A stretch of DNA of 64,000 nt from Paenibacillus camerounensis (GTDB lineage Bacteria > Bacillota > Bacilli > Paenibacillales > Paenibacillaceae), in NCBI RefSeq assembly GCF_000723885.1, contig NZ_CCDG010000025.1, forward strand, positions 35,520 through 99,519, given 5' to 3'. The notes below the pieces were generated by a model. That model searched no databases and was not told where the DNA came from. It saw only the letters and a program-made list of their open reading frames with translations. Positions 36,306 to 46,316 of this stretch are shown piece after piece. How positions within the stretch are numbered: the stretch's first letter is position 1; the number at the start of each line of letters is the position of its first letter. Position numbers and translations under genes: made by a program.

Positions 36306-37178
36306 ATGACTTTTTCACCTTCATATATTCACTTGGCCGCGCCGCCCTTCCCTTACTTTCTGGAATGTGACCGTACCGTCTACCAGCCCGGAGACCAGCA
36401 TCCCAGCCGCAAAGCGATGGGCAAGTTTGATCTGATTCTCGTTGAACAGGGCTGCCTTTATCTCGGAGAGGAGCATAAGCAGTGGGCCGTGCCTGCCGGT
36501 CACAGCCTGCTGCTGCTGCCTGACCGGTATCATTACCCGGCTAGGCCCTGCGAGGTGACAACCTCCTTTATATGGGTTCATTTTCACACGGTAGGGGAGT
36601 GGGCCGAAGCGCAGGGTGAGGCTGTATATGCTGACCGGGATGCCCACTTCCGGCAGTTTCTAACCTATCCTTATACCATTAGGGTGCCGCAGTTTGGTCC
36701 GCTGCCGGACCCGTTTGAGCGCAGCGGCCAGGCTGAGCTGCTGCTTCAGCTGAACCGCGTCCGGCGCTCAGGAGCGGTATGGCAGCAGCAGCGGATATTC
36801 GAGGAAATGCTGCGGATGATGGATCTGGTTCAGCAGGATACTGCCGGCAGCCATGCCGTCGAGATCGCTGAGCAGACGGAGGCTTATATCCGCAATCATT
36901 ATGCGGAACCGCTTACGAACGCCCTCCTGTCGGAGGAGCTTCATTTTCATTACAATTACCTTGCCCGCTGCATGAAGCGAGTCTACGGGCTGACACCGAT
37001 GGAATATTTGACTGATTACCGGCTGGAGCAGGCCAAGCTGCTGCTGCTGAAGACAGAATTATCTGTGGGCGGAATTGCCGAACGGGCAGGCTTTGAAAGT
37101 GCGGCTTACTTTTCACGGAGGTTCACCGGCAAGGTGGGCATCTCCCCGCTCCGTTACCGCAAGCGGTATTCACGGTAA
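36306..37178 (+). CDS. AraC-family transcriptional regulator
   Basis: A 290-residue regulator with an N-terminal cupin-type sensor (about 1-150; ILVEQGCLYLGEEHKQWAV, FIWVHFHT) and a C-terminal AraC DNA-binding domain (about 190-290) ending VGGIAERAGFESAAYFSRRF and GISPLRYRKRY. The ATG at 36306 is chosen since AAGGAGCCTGAGG precedes it. It is divergent from the GH127 gene, so it probably activates that gene in response to an arabinose-type sugar; this is an inference from position. Confidence 0.92.
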   Translation: MTFSPSYIHLAAPPFPYFLECDRTVYQPGDQHPSRKAMGKFDLILVEQGCLYLGEEHKQWAVPAGHSLLLLPDRYHYPARPCEVTTSFIWVHFHTVGEWAEAQGEAVYADRDAHFRQFLTYPYTIRVPQFGPLPDPFERSGQAELLLQLNRVRRSGAVWQQQRIFEEMLRMMDLVQQDTAGSHAVEIAEQTEAYIRNHYAEPLTNALLSEELHFHYNYLARCMKRVYGLTPMEYLTDYRLEQAKLLLLKTELSVGGIAERAGFESAAYFSRRFTGKVGISPLRYRKRYSR

Positions 37179-37320
37179 GCAAGCCTGTACAAGCAGATTC
37201 GGGCGTTAGGGGGCAGCAAGTCTTATTGGCTTGGCTTCAGGATGTATCCGTATAAAATAAGTTCTGCCGGACAATCTAACTTCATGTTTTTAATTATATT
37301 TTTTCGAAGGAGATATGGAT

Positions 37321-37842
37321 ATGTCTGGAGTACTTAACGGGAATCCGAAGGATGAGCCTCTTCATTACGGGGAGATTTATGATTTATGGCAGTTTTCCGC
37401 CTCAGCCAAAATGGCATTGTCCGCATATCAGGCATTTCATTATCATGCCGGTGACCGTGACCTGAAAAAGATGATCGACGAATGTATAGACCAGGTGTAC
37501 CTAGAAATCAAAGAATGCGATAAGCTGTTGAAGCTGCACGGCTTCACTCCACCGCCGGTACTGCCTGACCGACCCTCGGTGAAGCTTGAGGAAATCCCGG
37601 CCGGAGCCAGATTTTCCGACCCGGAAATCGCCGCAGCTTTAAGCACCTCAACTGCAGCAGGCCTTGTTACATGCAGCCAGGCTATGGGAATGTCAATCCG
37701 TGAGGATCTTGGCGCCATGTATAAGAAATTCCATAACCAGATGGCTGCGCTGGGACTAGAACTACTTAAGTTAAACAAGAAAAAGGGCTGGCTGGTAACG
37801 CCGCCGCTTCAGCTCAAGTCGCCGGAGCCGGCGCTCGTATAA
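37321..37842 (+). CDS. DUF3231 family protein
   Basis: A 173-residue protein of the DUF3231 family found in Bacillus and Paenibacillus, predicted as a bundle of long helices. HYGEIYDLWQFSASAKMAL (about 17-35), ECDKLLKLHGF (about 68-78) and EDLGAMYKKFHNQMAALG (about 139-156) are the recurring helix motifs; His and Glu residues in them could bind metal as in ferritin-like bundles. Most members carry two such repeats; this is a single-repeat form. The ATG at 37321 gives the better spacing to AAGGAG. Function unknown. Confidence 0.85.
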   Translation: MSGVLNGNPKDEPLHYGEIYDLWQFSASAKMALSAYQAFHYHAGDRDLKKMIDECIDQVYLEIKECDKLLKLHGFTPPPVLPDRPSVKLEEIPAGARFSDPEIAAALSTSTAAGLVTCSQAMGMSIREDLGAMYKKFHNQMAALGLELLKLNKKKGWLVTPPLQLKSPEPALV

Positions 37843-37864
37843 GTATAAGGCTTATCGCCCATTC

Positions 37865-37887
37865 ATCCTGCGCAAGCAGGATTTTTT
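37865..37887 (+). terminator. Terminator after the DUF3231 gene
   Basis: ATCCTGC-GCAA-GCAGGAT followed by TTTTT. Confidence 0.88.
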
Positions 37888-37958
37888 GTATTCCGGCTAT
37901 TTTTTTCCAGTTTACCGCATATTCATTAAGACATGCCTTACAAGTGGAGATGTTGAAT

Positions 37959-38540
37959 ATGCGTCCATTGTCACGGTTTGCAATTATCCTGCTGGGTAGC
38001 CTCCTTATCGCAGCCGGAACTAACTTTTTTCTCGTCCCCTACAAAATACTCGACGGCGGAATCATCGGCATCGCCCTTATTATCAATTATATGAGCGGCA
38101 TCAAAATCGGACTGGCTGTGATCTGCTGCAGTCTGCCTATTTTCCTGTTAGCCTGGATGAAGGAACGGGACATTTTTTACAATAGCATTCTTGGGCTGCT
38201 TACCTCATCTTTCCTGATCGAGCTGCTGGGACCGCTGCAATATTACTTTTTGTATTATATTGAAATCGGCTCCGTCTCAAGCGCGATCATCGGCGGCTTT
38301 CTTATGGGTACCGGACTCGGTCTGATGCTGCGCTTCAAGGCAAGCACAGGCGGGACCGATCTGCTGGCCAAGTTTATCAAGCGCTACATTCCGCTGAACG
38401 TAGGGGTTATTATTTTTTTGAGCGATATTCTGATTATCGGGGCGGGCGGCGTGCTGATCTCCAAAGAAACCTTTTTCCATTCTATCCTGACGATCTTCTC
38501 CGGAGGTGTAGCTACGGGGTTATGTACGATTGATAAATAA
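37959..38540 (+). CDS. YitT family membrane protein, short form
   Basis: A 193-residue membrane protein with five to six hydrophobic segments. IAAGTNFFLVPYKILDGGIIGIAL-type residues at the N-terminus (split by position: AAGTNFF and LDGGIIGI) and FKASTGGTDLLAKF (about 127-140) match the YitT family. Full-length YitT proteins are about 280 residues and end in a DUF2179 soluble domain; that domain is absent here, a form known in the family. Function is unknown. GGAG precedes the chosen ATG. Upstream is the DUF3231 terminator. Confidence 0.87.
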   Translation: MRPLSRFAIILLGSLLIAAGTNFFLVPYKILDGGIIGIALIINYMSGIKIGLAVICCSLPIFLLAWMKERDIFYNSILGLLTSSFLIELLGPLQYYFLYYIEIGSVSSAIIGGFLMGTGLGLMLRFKASTGGTDLLAKFIKRYIPLNVGVIIFLSDILIIGAGGVLISKETFFHSILTIFSGGVATGLCTIDK

Positions 38541-38577
38541 AAAAACCGGCTACTGCAGCATAGCCAGCAGTAACCGG
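38539..38577 (-). terminator. Terminator overlapping the 3' end of cheB
   Basis: CCGGTTACTGC and GCAGTAGCCGG pair (T-run TTTTTTT on the minus strand). The stem includes the last codons and stop of cheB. Confidence 0.8.
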
Positions 38578-39599
38578 GGAATAGCAGCAAGTGCTGCCTG
38601 TTTCTCTACAGCACCGAGTTCATAAGCCGCTTTCGGCATTCCGTAAACGACCGATGAGGCTTCGTCCTGTCCTATTGTGTGTGCACCTTTACGGCGCATC
38701 GCAAGCAGCCCTTTTGCCCCGTCATACCCCATTCCGGTCAGCAGAACCCCTACCGCCTTCGGGCCGGCCGCCTTGGCCGCTGAAGCAAACAGCACGTCTA
38801 CCGACGGGCAGTGGCCGTTCACCTTCTCTCCTGCTGTACATTCAAGCCGGTATTGGCCTCCCAGGCTGCGTACGCTAACCTGCTTATCACCCGGAGCTAC
38901 CAGCACCTTTCCCGGAACGACCAGCTCACCGTTCTCTGCTTCCTTCACTGTCAGTGCAGAGCTAAGATTCAGCCGCTCGGAGAACATCCGCGAGAATAAA
39001 GGCGGAATATGCTGCACAACAACAATTCCCGGCATTTCTGCCGGCAATGCGTTAAGTACACTGGCTATGGCTTCTGTTCCTCCGGTTGAAGCACCGATGA
39101 CAATGAGCCTTTCTTTGAACGGAACCTGTGCGCCTGTATCCCTTTTGTTAGCCGCATAGCGGGCAACGCCAGTCTGGACCTGCGGAAGCGGAGGCACAAT
39201 TTTAGCCAGTGCGGCATTTTTGATTTTGATAATAAGCTGCTCCAGAAAATGCTGAACGCTTCCCGCAGAATGGATATTCGGCTTGGCTGCAAAATCAACC
39301 GCACCGGCGCTTAGCGCTTCAAATACCAGCTCCGAAACCCCGCTGACGACAATTACCGGAATAGCATACTGGGGCAGCAGCCGGCGGATGAATTCAATTC
39401 CGTTCATTCTCGGCATCTGAACATCGCAGATCATCACATCCGGCCGTACACGCAGCAGCTCGTCCCGGGCTTCAAACGGATCACCGGCCCGGGCTGCAAC
39501 CTCAATCTGCGGATCCGACGCAATGCCCCGGGAGATAATCTCCCGGAACAGCATAGAATCATCCACTACCAATACCCGAATAGCCCGGGTATTCTTCAT
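38550..39599 (-). CDS. cheB: Chemotaxis protein-glutamate methylesterase
   Basis: A 349-residue protein with an N-terminal receiver domain (phospho-acceptor Asp in VMICDVQMPRMNG, about residue 56) and a C-terminal methylesterase domain with the catalytic Ser in GASTGGTEAI (about 168-177), His in VVQHIPP (about 195-201) and Asp in GMGYDGAKG (about 290-298). It demethylates or deamidates receptors in response to CheA phosphorylation. Last gene of the cheA-W-mcp-cheR-cheB operon, ending at a terminator. AAGAAGG precedes the ATG. Confidence 0.96.
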   Translation of the reverse strand: MKNTRAIRVLVVDDSMLFREIISRGIASDPQIEVAARAGDPFEARDELLRVRPDVMICDVQMPRMNGIEFIRRLLPQYAIPVIVVSGVSELVFEALSAGAVDFAAKPNIHSAGSVQHFLEQLIIKIKNAALAKIVPPLPQVQTGVARYAANKRDTGAQVPFKERLIVIGASTGGTEAIASVLNALPAEMPGIVVVQHIPPLFSRMFSERLNLSSALTVKEAENGELVVPGKVLVAPGDKQVSVRSLGGQYRLECTAGEKVNGHCPSVDVLFASAAKAAGPKAVGVLLTGMGYDGAKGLLAMRRKGAHTIGQDEASSVVYGMPKAAYELGAVEKQAALAAIPRLLLAMLQ

Positions 39600-39632
39600 A
39601 AAGCCAACCTTCTTTCCCTGCGGCCGTTGTTG

Positions 39633-40454
39633 TTATTTGCGGTAGACAGCCGGCATTACATAGCGGTATGCCGTGCGCTCGCGGTCAAGCGATTCTGAAT
39701 GACCGATAAACAAATATCCTCCGGGCTCTGTCATCTCATAAAATTTGTGCACCAGTCTAATACGGGTAGCCTGATCGAAATAAATCATCACATTCCGGCA
39801 GAATATAGCATGAAACCGCCGGGTGAACGGAAATTTCTCATCCATAAGATTAAACCTGCGGAACAGCACCTGGCTGCGGACAGCCGGCTTTACAGTATAA
39901 TACCCTTTTTCCTCCGGTTCAAAATAACGCCTGGCCCATCGCTCCGGCAACGCACCCAGCGCATCTGCGCTATATCTGCCTCTGCGTGCAGCTTCCAGTG
40001 CAGAATTGCTGATATCCGTAGCGAGCAATTGAGTATCCCAGCCCCTTCTGCCGTTCCCGCTGAACACCTCATCAATGAGCATTGCCAGCGTATACGGCTC
40101 TTCCCCGCTGGAGCAGCCGGCACTCCAGATCCGCAGATCACGCTCCCCCTGCCGCTGCAGCAGCTCTGGAAGCACCTGCTGGCGGAAAAAAGTGAAGTGT
40201 CCTTGCTCCCGCATAAAGAAAGTATGATTCGTGCTGATCCGGTCCACGAGCTGCGTCAGCTCCGCTGCTGAAGTATGGTTCCTGCCTTGAAGGAGATTAT
40301 AGTATTCACTGAAGCTTGCCAACCCCTTATCCTGAACCAGCTTCTGGAGCCTGGCGGCCAGCAGGGCTCTTTTCTCCGCTTTGAGATGAATCCCTGCCCT
40401 GCCCTTGATAAGCTCCGCAAGCTGTGTAAACTCAAGGTCCGTCATTGGAATCAT
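39633..40454 (-). CDS. cheR: Chemotaxis protein methyltransferase
   Basis: A 273-residue CheR with the N-terminal helical domain (about 1-75) and the SAM-binding domain (about 80-270): [19 protein letters not shown] (about 105-123) is the SAM loop and [11 protein letters not shown] (about 210-220) is the conserved catalytic-site segment. [11 protein letters not shown] (about 69-79) contacts receptor. It adds methyl groups to receptor glutamates. Its start overlaps the stop of the receptor gene by four bases (ATGA) and has no clear ribosome site, so translation is probably coupled. Confidence 0.96.
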   Translation of the reverse strand: MIPMTDLEFTQLAELIKGRAGIHLKAEKRALLAARLQKLVQDKGLASFSEYYNLLQGRNHTSAAELTQLVDRISTNHTFFMREQGHFTFFRQQVLPELLQRQGERDLRIWSAGCSSGEEPYTLAMLIDEVFSGNGRRGWDTQLLATDISNSALEAARRGRYSADALGALPERWARRYFEPEEKGYYTVKPAVRSQVLFRRFNLMDEKFPFTRRFHAIFCRNVMIYFDQATRIRLVHKFYEMTEPGGYLFIGHSESLDRERTAYRYVMPAVYRK

Positions 40455-42190
40455 AGGCTGTATTTGCCGAATTCTTTATCACTGAGCGCAATGGACGCAG
40501 GAGCTGCGTGGGAATGCTCCTTCGGCCATTGGCCGGCCCCGCTGCCTGAACCCTGTCTGCCCAGTGACATCTGCTCCAGCATGCGCCGTACCTCCGGATT
40601 AAGCTCATCGAGCCCGGCATAAGCGTAGTGTCCCTGCTCCTTAAGCTTAAACCGGGATACCTGATCACGCATTAGCTCTGCCTGTCCGGCAAGCTGCTCG
40701 CTGGCGGCAGCCGTCTCCTCCGAAGTAGCGGAGTTGTTCTGTACCACCTGTGACAGCTGAATTACCCCTTGATTAATCTGGCTGATACCGGCTGCCTGCT
40801 CTGTCGAAGCGGCTGTAATCTCAGCAATGATCTCGGCTACCTTTGAGACGTCTCCGACAATATGCTCAAGCGCTGTAGCAGTTGCAGCAGCAAGCCTGGT
40901 GCCGCCCTCCACTTTTTTGATGGAGCTCTCTATCATTACTGTAGTTTCCTTGGCAGCACCTGCAGAACGTGCCGCCAGATTGCGGACTTCCTCGGCAACA
41001 ACCGCGAACCCTTTACCATGCTGGCCGGCTCTCGCCGCTTCTACAGCCGCGTTCAGTGCCAGAATATTCGTCTGGAATGCGATCTCGTCGATCACTTTGA
41101 TAATCTTTGATATGCTGCCGGAGGATTCATTGATCTGCTCCATAGCCCCCAGCATTTCCTTCATCCGGGCGTTGCCGTCCACCGCATTGTTCATGGTCCC
41201 GCGGGCGAGCGTGTTCACCTGTTCTGCACTCAGTGCATTGCGGGAGGTCTGTGCAGCGATTTCCTCGATGGATGCTGTCAGCTCTTCAATTGAGCTCGCC
41301 TGCTCCGTTGCCCCCTGGGACAATGCCATACTGGACTCGGACATCTGCTTGGCTCCGGAAGCAACCTGCTCGGAAGCGGCGCGGATACTGCCCATCACTT
41401 CGCTCAGCGTGCCAGACATGCGTCTGAAAGCTGCTGCAAGCTGGCCGATTTCATCTCTGGAATCCGTTTGTATCTCCACATTCAGGTCACCGTCAGCAAT
41501 TCGGTCTGCCGCATGCACCAGCTTGACCACCGGCCTGCTGATGATGCGGGAGATCATCAGGCCGAGCAGCACAGCGAGCAGCACAGCAACAATTACAACA
41601 ACAATCATGATAATAGTGGTGCGCCCTGCGGCTTGTGTGTACGCCGCCGATTTAGTTAAGCCGTTAGTCTCCTTGCTGGCAAACAAGCTGTCGATAGCCT
41701 CGTTAGCACTGGCAGCAATTCCAGATGTGCTATCATAAAACAATGTAAGCGCCTGTTCATTGCGTCCGCTGGCAGACATAGCGATAGCCCGGTCACGAAT
41801 TTCGTCATACTTAAGTATACCGGCTTTCAGCTCATTAAAGATTACCTGTGTCTCTTCGCTCTGAATGCTCTTCTCAAAGGCATTCAGACTGTCCATAAGC
41901 TGGATGTCCAGCTCGTTAATATCATTCAGAATCTCTTCTCTGTCCACGCTGCTCTCATTGATTAGCGCATCCCGCGTAAGCGCGCGGATTTTGTGAAATT
42001 CAATTCCGGCCTTACCGATATCAGCTACACCTATACCATAATTAACGTACAATTCCGAATAATTACGGTCAGTCCGGTTAAGGTTTACAATCCCCACAAC
42101 GCCCACAATGCCAGCCATTATGGCGACAATAATGAACGAAGTTATTAGTTTTGCGCTGATTTTCATGTTATTGAACCATCTCATCATCAT
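40451..42190 (-). CDS. Methyl-accepting chemotaxis protein
   Basis: A 579-residue receptor with two membrane helices (about 13-32 and 192-213), a four-helix-bundle sensor between them (4HB_MCP type; [14 protein letters not shown]), a HAMP domain (about 214-266) and a cytoplasmic signalling domain with the hairpin tip [20 protein letters not shown] (about 367-386). Three ATG codons in a row begin the frame; the second or third has better spacing to AAGGAG. The sensor ligand is unknown. It is encoded between cheW and cheR, so it is probably the dedicated input of this operon. Confidence 0.95.
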   Translation of the reverse strand: MMMRWFNNMKISAKLITSFIIVAIMAGIVGVVGIVNLNRTDRNYSELYVNYGIGVADIGKAGIEFHKIRALTRDALINESSVDREEILNDINELDIQLMDSLNAFEKSIQSEETQVIFNELKAGILKYDEIRDRAIAMSASGRNEQALTLFYDSTSGIAASANEAIDSLFASKETNGLTKSAAYTQAAGRTTIIMIVVVIVAVLLAVLLGLMISRIISRPVVKLVHAADRIADGDLNVEIQTDSRDEIGQLAAAFRRMSGTLSEVMGSIRAASEQVASGAKQMSESSMALSQGATEQASSIEELTASIEEIAAQTSRNALSAEQVNTLARGTMNNAVDGNARMKEMLGAMEQINESSGSISKIIKVIDEIAFQTNILALNAAVEAARAGQHGKGFAVVAEEVRNLAARSAGAAKETTVMIESSIKKVEGGTRLAAATATALEHIVGDVSKVAEIIAEITAASTEQAAGISQINQGVIQLSQVVQNNSATSEETAAASEQLAGQAELMRDQVSRFKLKEQGHYAYAGLDELNPEVRRMLEQMSLGRQGSGSGAGQWPKEHSHAAPASIALSDKEFGKYSL

Positions 42191-42197
42191 CTACTCC

Positions 42198-42698
42198 TTA
42201 TTCGTTTGGCTGTCTGCTTCCGCCTGATATTTCCAATTCAGCATCCCGGAGGAGCCTTCCGCAGTCCAGCAGCAGCTTCACTCCCTGCAGCGTCTTACCG
42301 ATCCGTGTAACAAAGCCGCCGCCTGCTGTTATGTCCGGAGCCGGAACCGTATCTCCCGGCAGAATGGTCAGTACTTCAGACACACTCTCAACAATAAGCC
42401 CCAGCACCTCATCCATGATGTTAATGACAATGACACAGGTACGGTCATGATAGGGCTGCGGCTCCATCCTGAACCTCACCCTGACATCCATCACCGGGAT
42501 CATAGTCCCGCGCAGATTGATAATTCCCTTAATATATTCCGGAAGATCCGGTATCCCGGCAATCGGCTGAATGCCGATGATTTCTGTAACATATTGAATT
42601 TCAATGCCGTAGTCCTGGCTCCCCAGTGAAAAAACCAGATATTTATCCCTCTGTGTATCCTCCTCCGGCGTGTTCTCATGTACATTGTTACCTGACAA
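42198..42698 (-). CDS. cheW: Chemotaxis adaptor protein CheW
   Basis: A 166-residue CheW-like protein linking receptors to CheA. KYLVFSLGSQDYGIEIQ (about 20-36), IIGIQPIAGIPDLPEYIKG (about 42-60), INLRGTMIPVMD and VSEVLTILP are the family's two-barrel core. The TTG at 42698 has AGGTG six bases upstream and is preferred to an earlier GTG. A hydrophilic leader precedes the domain and a short acidic tail ends it. It sits between cheA and the receptor gene. Confidence 0.95.
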   Translation of the reverse strand: MSGNNVHENTPEEDTQRDKYLVFSLGSQDYGIEIQYVTEIIGIQPIAGIPDLPEYIKGIINLRGTMIPVMDVRVRFRMEPQPYHDRTCVIVINIMDEVLGLIVESVSEVLTILPGDTVPAPDITAGGGFVTRIGKTLQGVKLLLDCGRLLRDAELEISGGSRQPNE

Positions 42699-42717
42699 AG
42701 TGATCACCTCATGAATG

Positions 42718-44832
42718 TTATTGACCCGAAACAGCGTTCATGGAAGACGTCAGCCGGATGATATCGAGAATCAGGCTGATGCTGCCGTCGCCCAGCAGGG
42801 TACATCCGCTAAAAGGCCTGCTTCCCGCACTGTTCAGAATATAGTCCGGAAGTGCTTTAACAACAACCTGCTGCTGTCCCAGCAGTTCATCTGCCAGCAG
42901 ACACAGGCTGCGCCCGTCATCCTCGACCATGATCAGAATGCCCTGCTCAACAGGGGAGGCGCTTACGGCAGCGGCTGTAAGGTTATGCAGGCGGATTACC
43001 GGATAACAGCTGCCGCGCACCATAATCCACTCGTTCCCTTCCGGGTCGGTAAGCAGATCCTGCTGTTCCGGCTTGAAGGAGCGTACAATGGAATTTGTCG
43101 GCAAGGTGAACCTTGCACTGCCTACACCGACATTCATCCCGTCAATAATGGCAAGGGTAAGCGGAATTCTTAAAGTGACGGTCGAGCCGGCACCCGGCAC
43201 ACTATCTATAGTTGCAGTGCCGCCAACCTTTTCCAGATCTTTGACCACTACATCCATGCCCACTCCTCTGCCGCTGAACTCACTGATGCTGTCCTTTGTT
43301 GAGAAGCCCGGATGAAAGATCAGCCTGTACACCTCACGGTCGCTAAGCTCACGTTCATCCCGGCTCAGGAGACCGTTCTCCGCTGCCCGGCGGATAATCT
43401 TATCCCGGTGCAGCCCCTTTCCGTCATCACGGATCATGACAATCACCTCTCCGCCGGAATGCCTGGCTTCCAGCGTCACTGTTCCGCTGCGCGGCTTACC
43501 TGCAGCCAGCCTTTCCTCAGGCGGCTCAATACCGTGGTCAAGCGCATTACGGACGATATGCATTAAAGGATCGGACAGGTGCTCAATAATGTGCTTGTCG
43601 ACCTCTGTCTCTTCTCCCACTATTACGAGGCTGGCTTCTTTCTCCAGCTTACGGGTCATATCCCTGACAATCCGGCCCATCTTATGAAAGGTGGCTGAGA
43701 TAGGAACCATGCGCAGCGACATAACCACATCCTGCATTTCCCCCGATATTTTGCGTAAATGCCGGGCAGCCTTGGCGAAATTATCCAGCGGGCCGTGCAC
43801 GGCTGCCAGATCGGGATTCTGGGTTACCATCGCTTCGGCGATAACCAGTTCACCGATCAGATCCATCAGCTTATCCATTTTGGACACATGCACATTTATC
43901 ATAGTCTGCTGTGCAGGCGGTGAGGCGGCTTCTCTGGACTTCTTATCCCGGACCGCCGGCCCTGCAGGCTTGCGGTCCGTATGATCCTGCGGCGTATCTG
44001 CCAAAGACAGCCTTTCCGCATCCATACCGGACAGCTGAACAGCAGTCTCTATTACGTCGTCTCCGGCTGTATGGAGCTTGTCAAATTCCAGTTCACAGAC
44101 ATAAGGGGCATTCCGTAAGAAATCAGCAACAGAATCTCCGCTGGCAGCGGTTTCCAGCATAATAATAAATCCGTCCCTGCGGATTACATCTGCACTGTCG
44201 GGATTCTCAATAATATCATCCGGATGGTAAGTAAAAGTACAGCTTATCGTTTCATCCAGCTGATGAATCACAGCAAAGGCGCGGATATTCTCCATCTGGC
44301 AGGCTTCCTCGAACCGCAGAAGTGCCCTGTAGCGCCCGGGCTCCGCTGATCCGGTCTTAACCTCCTTAGCCGGTTGCACTTCCGTGTGCTGACGGCGGTC
44401 CGTCTCCTCCGATGTCTCCGTGCGGATCTTCAGCAGCTGCAGATAAGCTGACAGTTCTTCAGCCAGAGCAGCAGCATCCCCGTCTGCCGGATCTCCGCTG
44501 CGGATTTTGACAGTCTCCAGCTTAATGAAATCTATGCCCTGCAGCATCAGATCCGACAGATCAGAGCTGTCATAGGCGGCTTCAGGCCGGTCCCGCAGAT
44601 AAAAAAACAAATCCTCCATTACATGGGCCAGTGCAGAGATGTTCACATATCCCATCACAGCTGCCGAGCCTTTAATCGTATGCATAATCCTGAATATAAG
44701 ATTGATATCCTCGGGATGAAGCGAATCCTGCTGCTCTCCGGCAAGTACGGAATCCTCCAGCTGCTGCAGTGATTGCATCGTTTCAAAGATAAAGAGTTCA
44801 AGCAGGGAATCCTCCGGAAAAGCGCCTGGCAT
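42718..44832 (-). CDS. cheA: Chemotaxis histidine kinase CheA
   Basis: A 704-residue kinase. Domains in order: HPt (about 1-105; phosphorylatable His in MHTIKGSAAVMGY), a CheY/CheB-binding P2-like region (about 160-260), the dimerisation P3 (about 310-370), the GHKL ATPase (about 375-555; N-box IVRNALDHGIEPPEER, GRGVGMDVV) and a CheW-like P5 (about 560-704). It autophosphorylates and passes the phosphate to response regulators including CheB. First gene of a five-gene operon; AAAGGAG precedes the ATG. It is divergent from a ThrE-type exporter. No cheY, cheC, cheD or motor genes are in the window. Confidence 0.97.
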   Translation of the reverse strand: MPGAFPEDSLLELFIFETMQSLQQLEDSVLAGEQQDSLHPEDINLIFRIMHTIKGSAAVMGYVNISALAHVMEDLFFYLRDRPEAAYDSSDLSDLMLQGIDFIKLETVKIRSGDPADGDAAALAEELSAYLQLLKIRTETSEETDRRQHTEVQPAKEVKTGSAEPGRYRALLRFEEACQMENIRAFAVIHQLDETISCTFTYHPDDIIENPDSADVIRRDGFIIMLETAASGDSVADFLRNAPYVCELEFDKLHTAGDDVIETAVQLSGMDAERLSLADTPQDHTDRKPAGPAVRDKKSREAASPPAQQTMINVHVSKMDKLMDLIGELVIAEAMVTQNPDLAAVHGPLDNFAKAARHLRKISGEMQDVVMSLRMVPISATFHKMGRIVRDMTRKLEKEASLVIVGEETEVDKHIIEHLSDPLMHIVRNALDHGIEPPEERLAAGKPRSGTVTLEARHSGGEVIVMIRDDGKGLHRDKIIRRAAENGLLSRDERELSDREVYRLIFHPGFSTKDSISEFSGRGVGMDVVVKDLEKVGGTATIDSVPGAGSTVTLRIPLTLAIIDGMNVGVGSARFTLPTNSIVRSFKPEQQDLLTDPEGNEWIMVRGSCYPVIRLHNLTAAAVSASPVEQGILIMVEDDGRSLCLLADELLGQQQVVVKALPDYILNSAGSRPFSGCTLLGDGSISLILDIIRLTSSMNAVSGQ

Positions 44833-45052
44833 AAAATTCTCCTTTCAGTTCAAGCAAAAAAAGGGTTAGTCCTGTAACCTTTTCTGATTTTCTTCATCTT
44901 TATATCGTAAGATAAAAGTAAAAAGTTGATATTTAGTTCATTTTTTCAATTAATTTTTAACTTTCTGGCGTTTGAAATGAATAATAGTTGATCTTTTGCG
45001 GAATTACAGCGACAATCGGATATATAACATTTCAGGGGAGGATCTAACGAAG

Positions 45053-45820
45053 TTGGACAGTGCAAGCAACAACAGTATGACTTCCACGCATGATATTATT
45101 GATGTGTGTCTTTTGGCCGGCAAAATCATGCTTCAAAGCGGTGCAGAAACCTACCGTGTGGAGGACACCATGTCACGCATGGCGGCAGCGCTCGGGTTCC
45201 CCGGAGCACACAGCTATGTGACCCCGACCGTTATTATGTTCACTACGAGCCGGCTCGAGCCGGTGAAGCTATTCCGGATTGCGGAACGGACAACCGATCT
45301 GAAAAAGGTGTCTGAGGTTAATGATATTTCCCGCCGGCTGAGCGAACGCCAGCTAACGGCAGCTGAAGCCCGTAAGCGCCTGGGGGAAGTGGATGATGCC
45401 GCTCATGCTTACCCGGCCTGGCTGCAGATTGCTGCTGCTGCCTTGACCGGGGCATGCTTCACAATCATGTTCAAGGGCAGCATCTGGGACGCCCTTCCGG
45501 CCCTGCTGGTATCCGCGCTGGGCTTCGCAGCTGCAACGTATCTGCACCGGCTTGTCCAGGTACGCTTTTTCGCAGAATTCTCTGCCTCGTTTCTGATCGG
45601 CCTGACGGCATTTCTCTCAGTCAAGGCAGGAATCGGCCAGGAGATGGACAAGATTATTATCGGCTCGGTCATGCCGCTCGTCCCGGGACTTCTCATTACC
45701 AACGCAGTCCGCGATCTGATGGCCGGCCATCTCGTATCCGGCCTGTCCAAGGGAGCAGATGCTTTCCTGACCGCATTTGCTATCGGGACAGGCATCGGGC
45801 TTGTGCTGTCACTCTTCTAA
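45053..45820 (+). CDS. Threonine/serine exporter family protein, N-terminal-type subunit
   Basis: A 255-residue membrane protein of the ThrE (DUF1212) family. The N-terminal cytoplasmic part has KIMLQSGAETYRVEDTMSRM (about 17-36) and VMFTTS-like residues (TVIMFTTS), hallmarks of this half; five hydrophobic helices follow. The TTG at 45053 is used because GGGGAGG lies upstream and no other start has a site; the spacing is a little long. It pairs with the next gene; split two-gene ThrE exporters are common in Bacillota. Amino-acid export is the family role, not shown here. Confidence 0.88.
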   Translation: MDSASNNSMTSTHDIIDVCLLAGKIMLQSGAETYRVEDTMSRMAAALGFPGAHSYVTPTVIMFTTSRLEPVKLFRIAERTTDLKKVSEVNDISRRLSERQLTAAEARKRLGEVDDAAHAYPAWLQIAAAALTGACFTIMFKGSIWDALPALLVSALGFAAATYLHRLVQVRFFAEFSASFLIGLTAFLSVKAGIGQEMDKIIIGSVMPLVPGLLITNAVRDLMAGHLVSGLSKGADAFLTAFAIGTGIGLVLSLF

Positions 45821-45850
45821 AATATACGGTGCGAAAGAGGTCTGTCGTTC

Positions 45851-46273
45851 ATGATTTTGCAATTAGTTACCAGCTTCATTGCCGCCGCCGCCTTCTGTAT
45901 CCTGTTCAATGCTCCGGCACGTGCGCTGCTGCAGTGCGGGATTGCCGGAATGGTGGGCTGGGTTCTTTACTTGGAGCTTGATAAACAGCTGGACACGGTA
46001 GTCGCGACCTTCCTGGCTACAGTTGTGGTCGGTGTGATCAGCCAGCTGTTTGCCCGCTCCTACAAAATGCCGGTTATCATCTTCAGTGTCGGCGGGATCA
46101 TTCCGCTGGTTCCCGGAGGACTGGCGTATGATGCCATGCGCAAATTTGTCGAGAATGACAATAACCAGGCGATCCAATACGGCGTCCAGGCATTGCTGTT
46201 ATCCGGGGCCATTGCAACAGGTCTTGTGTTAAGTGAGGTTCTGGGCCAGATGTTCCGCCGGAGAAAGGCCTGA
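45851..46273 (+). CDS. Threonine/serine exporter family protein, C-terminal-type subunit (DUF3815)
   Basis: A 140-residue membrane protein with four to five hydrophobic segments, matching the ThrE_2/DUF3815 half of ThrE exporters: CGIAGMVGWVLYLE (about 30-43), FARSYKMPVIIFSVGGIIPL (about 61-80) and PGGLAYDAMRKFVEND (about 82-97). It follows the first subunit by 30 bases and ends at a strong terminator, so the two form a bicistronic operon. Confidence 0.9.
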   Translation: MILQLVTSFIAAAAFCILFNAPARALLQCGIAGMVGWVLYLELDKQLDTVVATFLATVVVGVISQLFARSYKMPVIIFSVGGIIPLVPGGLAYDAMRKFVENDNNQAIQYGVQALLLSGAIATGLVLSEVLGQMFRRRKA

Positions 46274-46316
46274 CGGCTGCGGTCTGTAAATAAGCCGCAA
46301 GTGTATACAGAAAGAG

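Noticed and set aside
44902..44907. CGATAT hexamer upstream of cheA resembling a SigD -10
   Set aside because: No TAAA at the right distance, so the motility sigma factor site is not supported.
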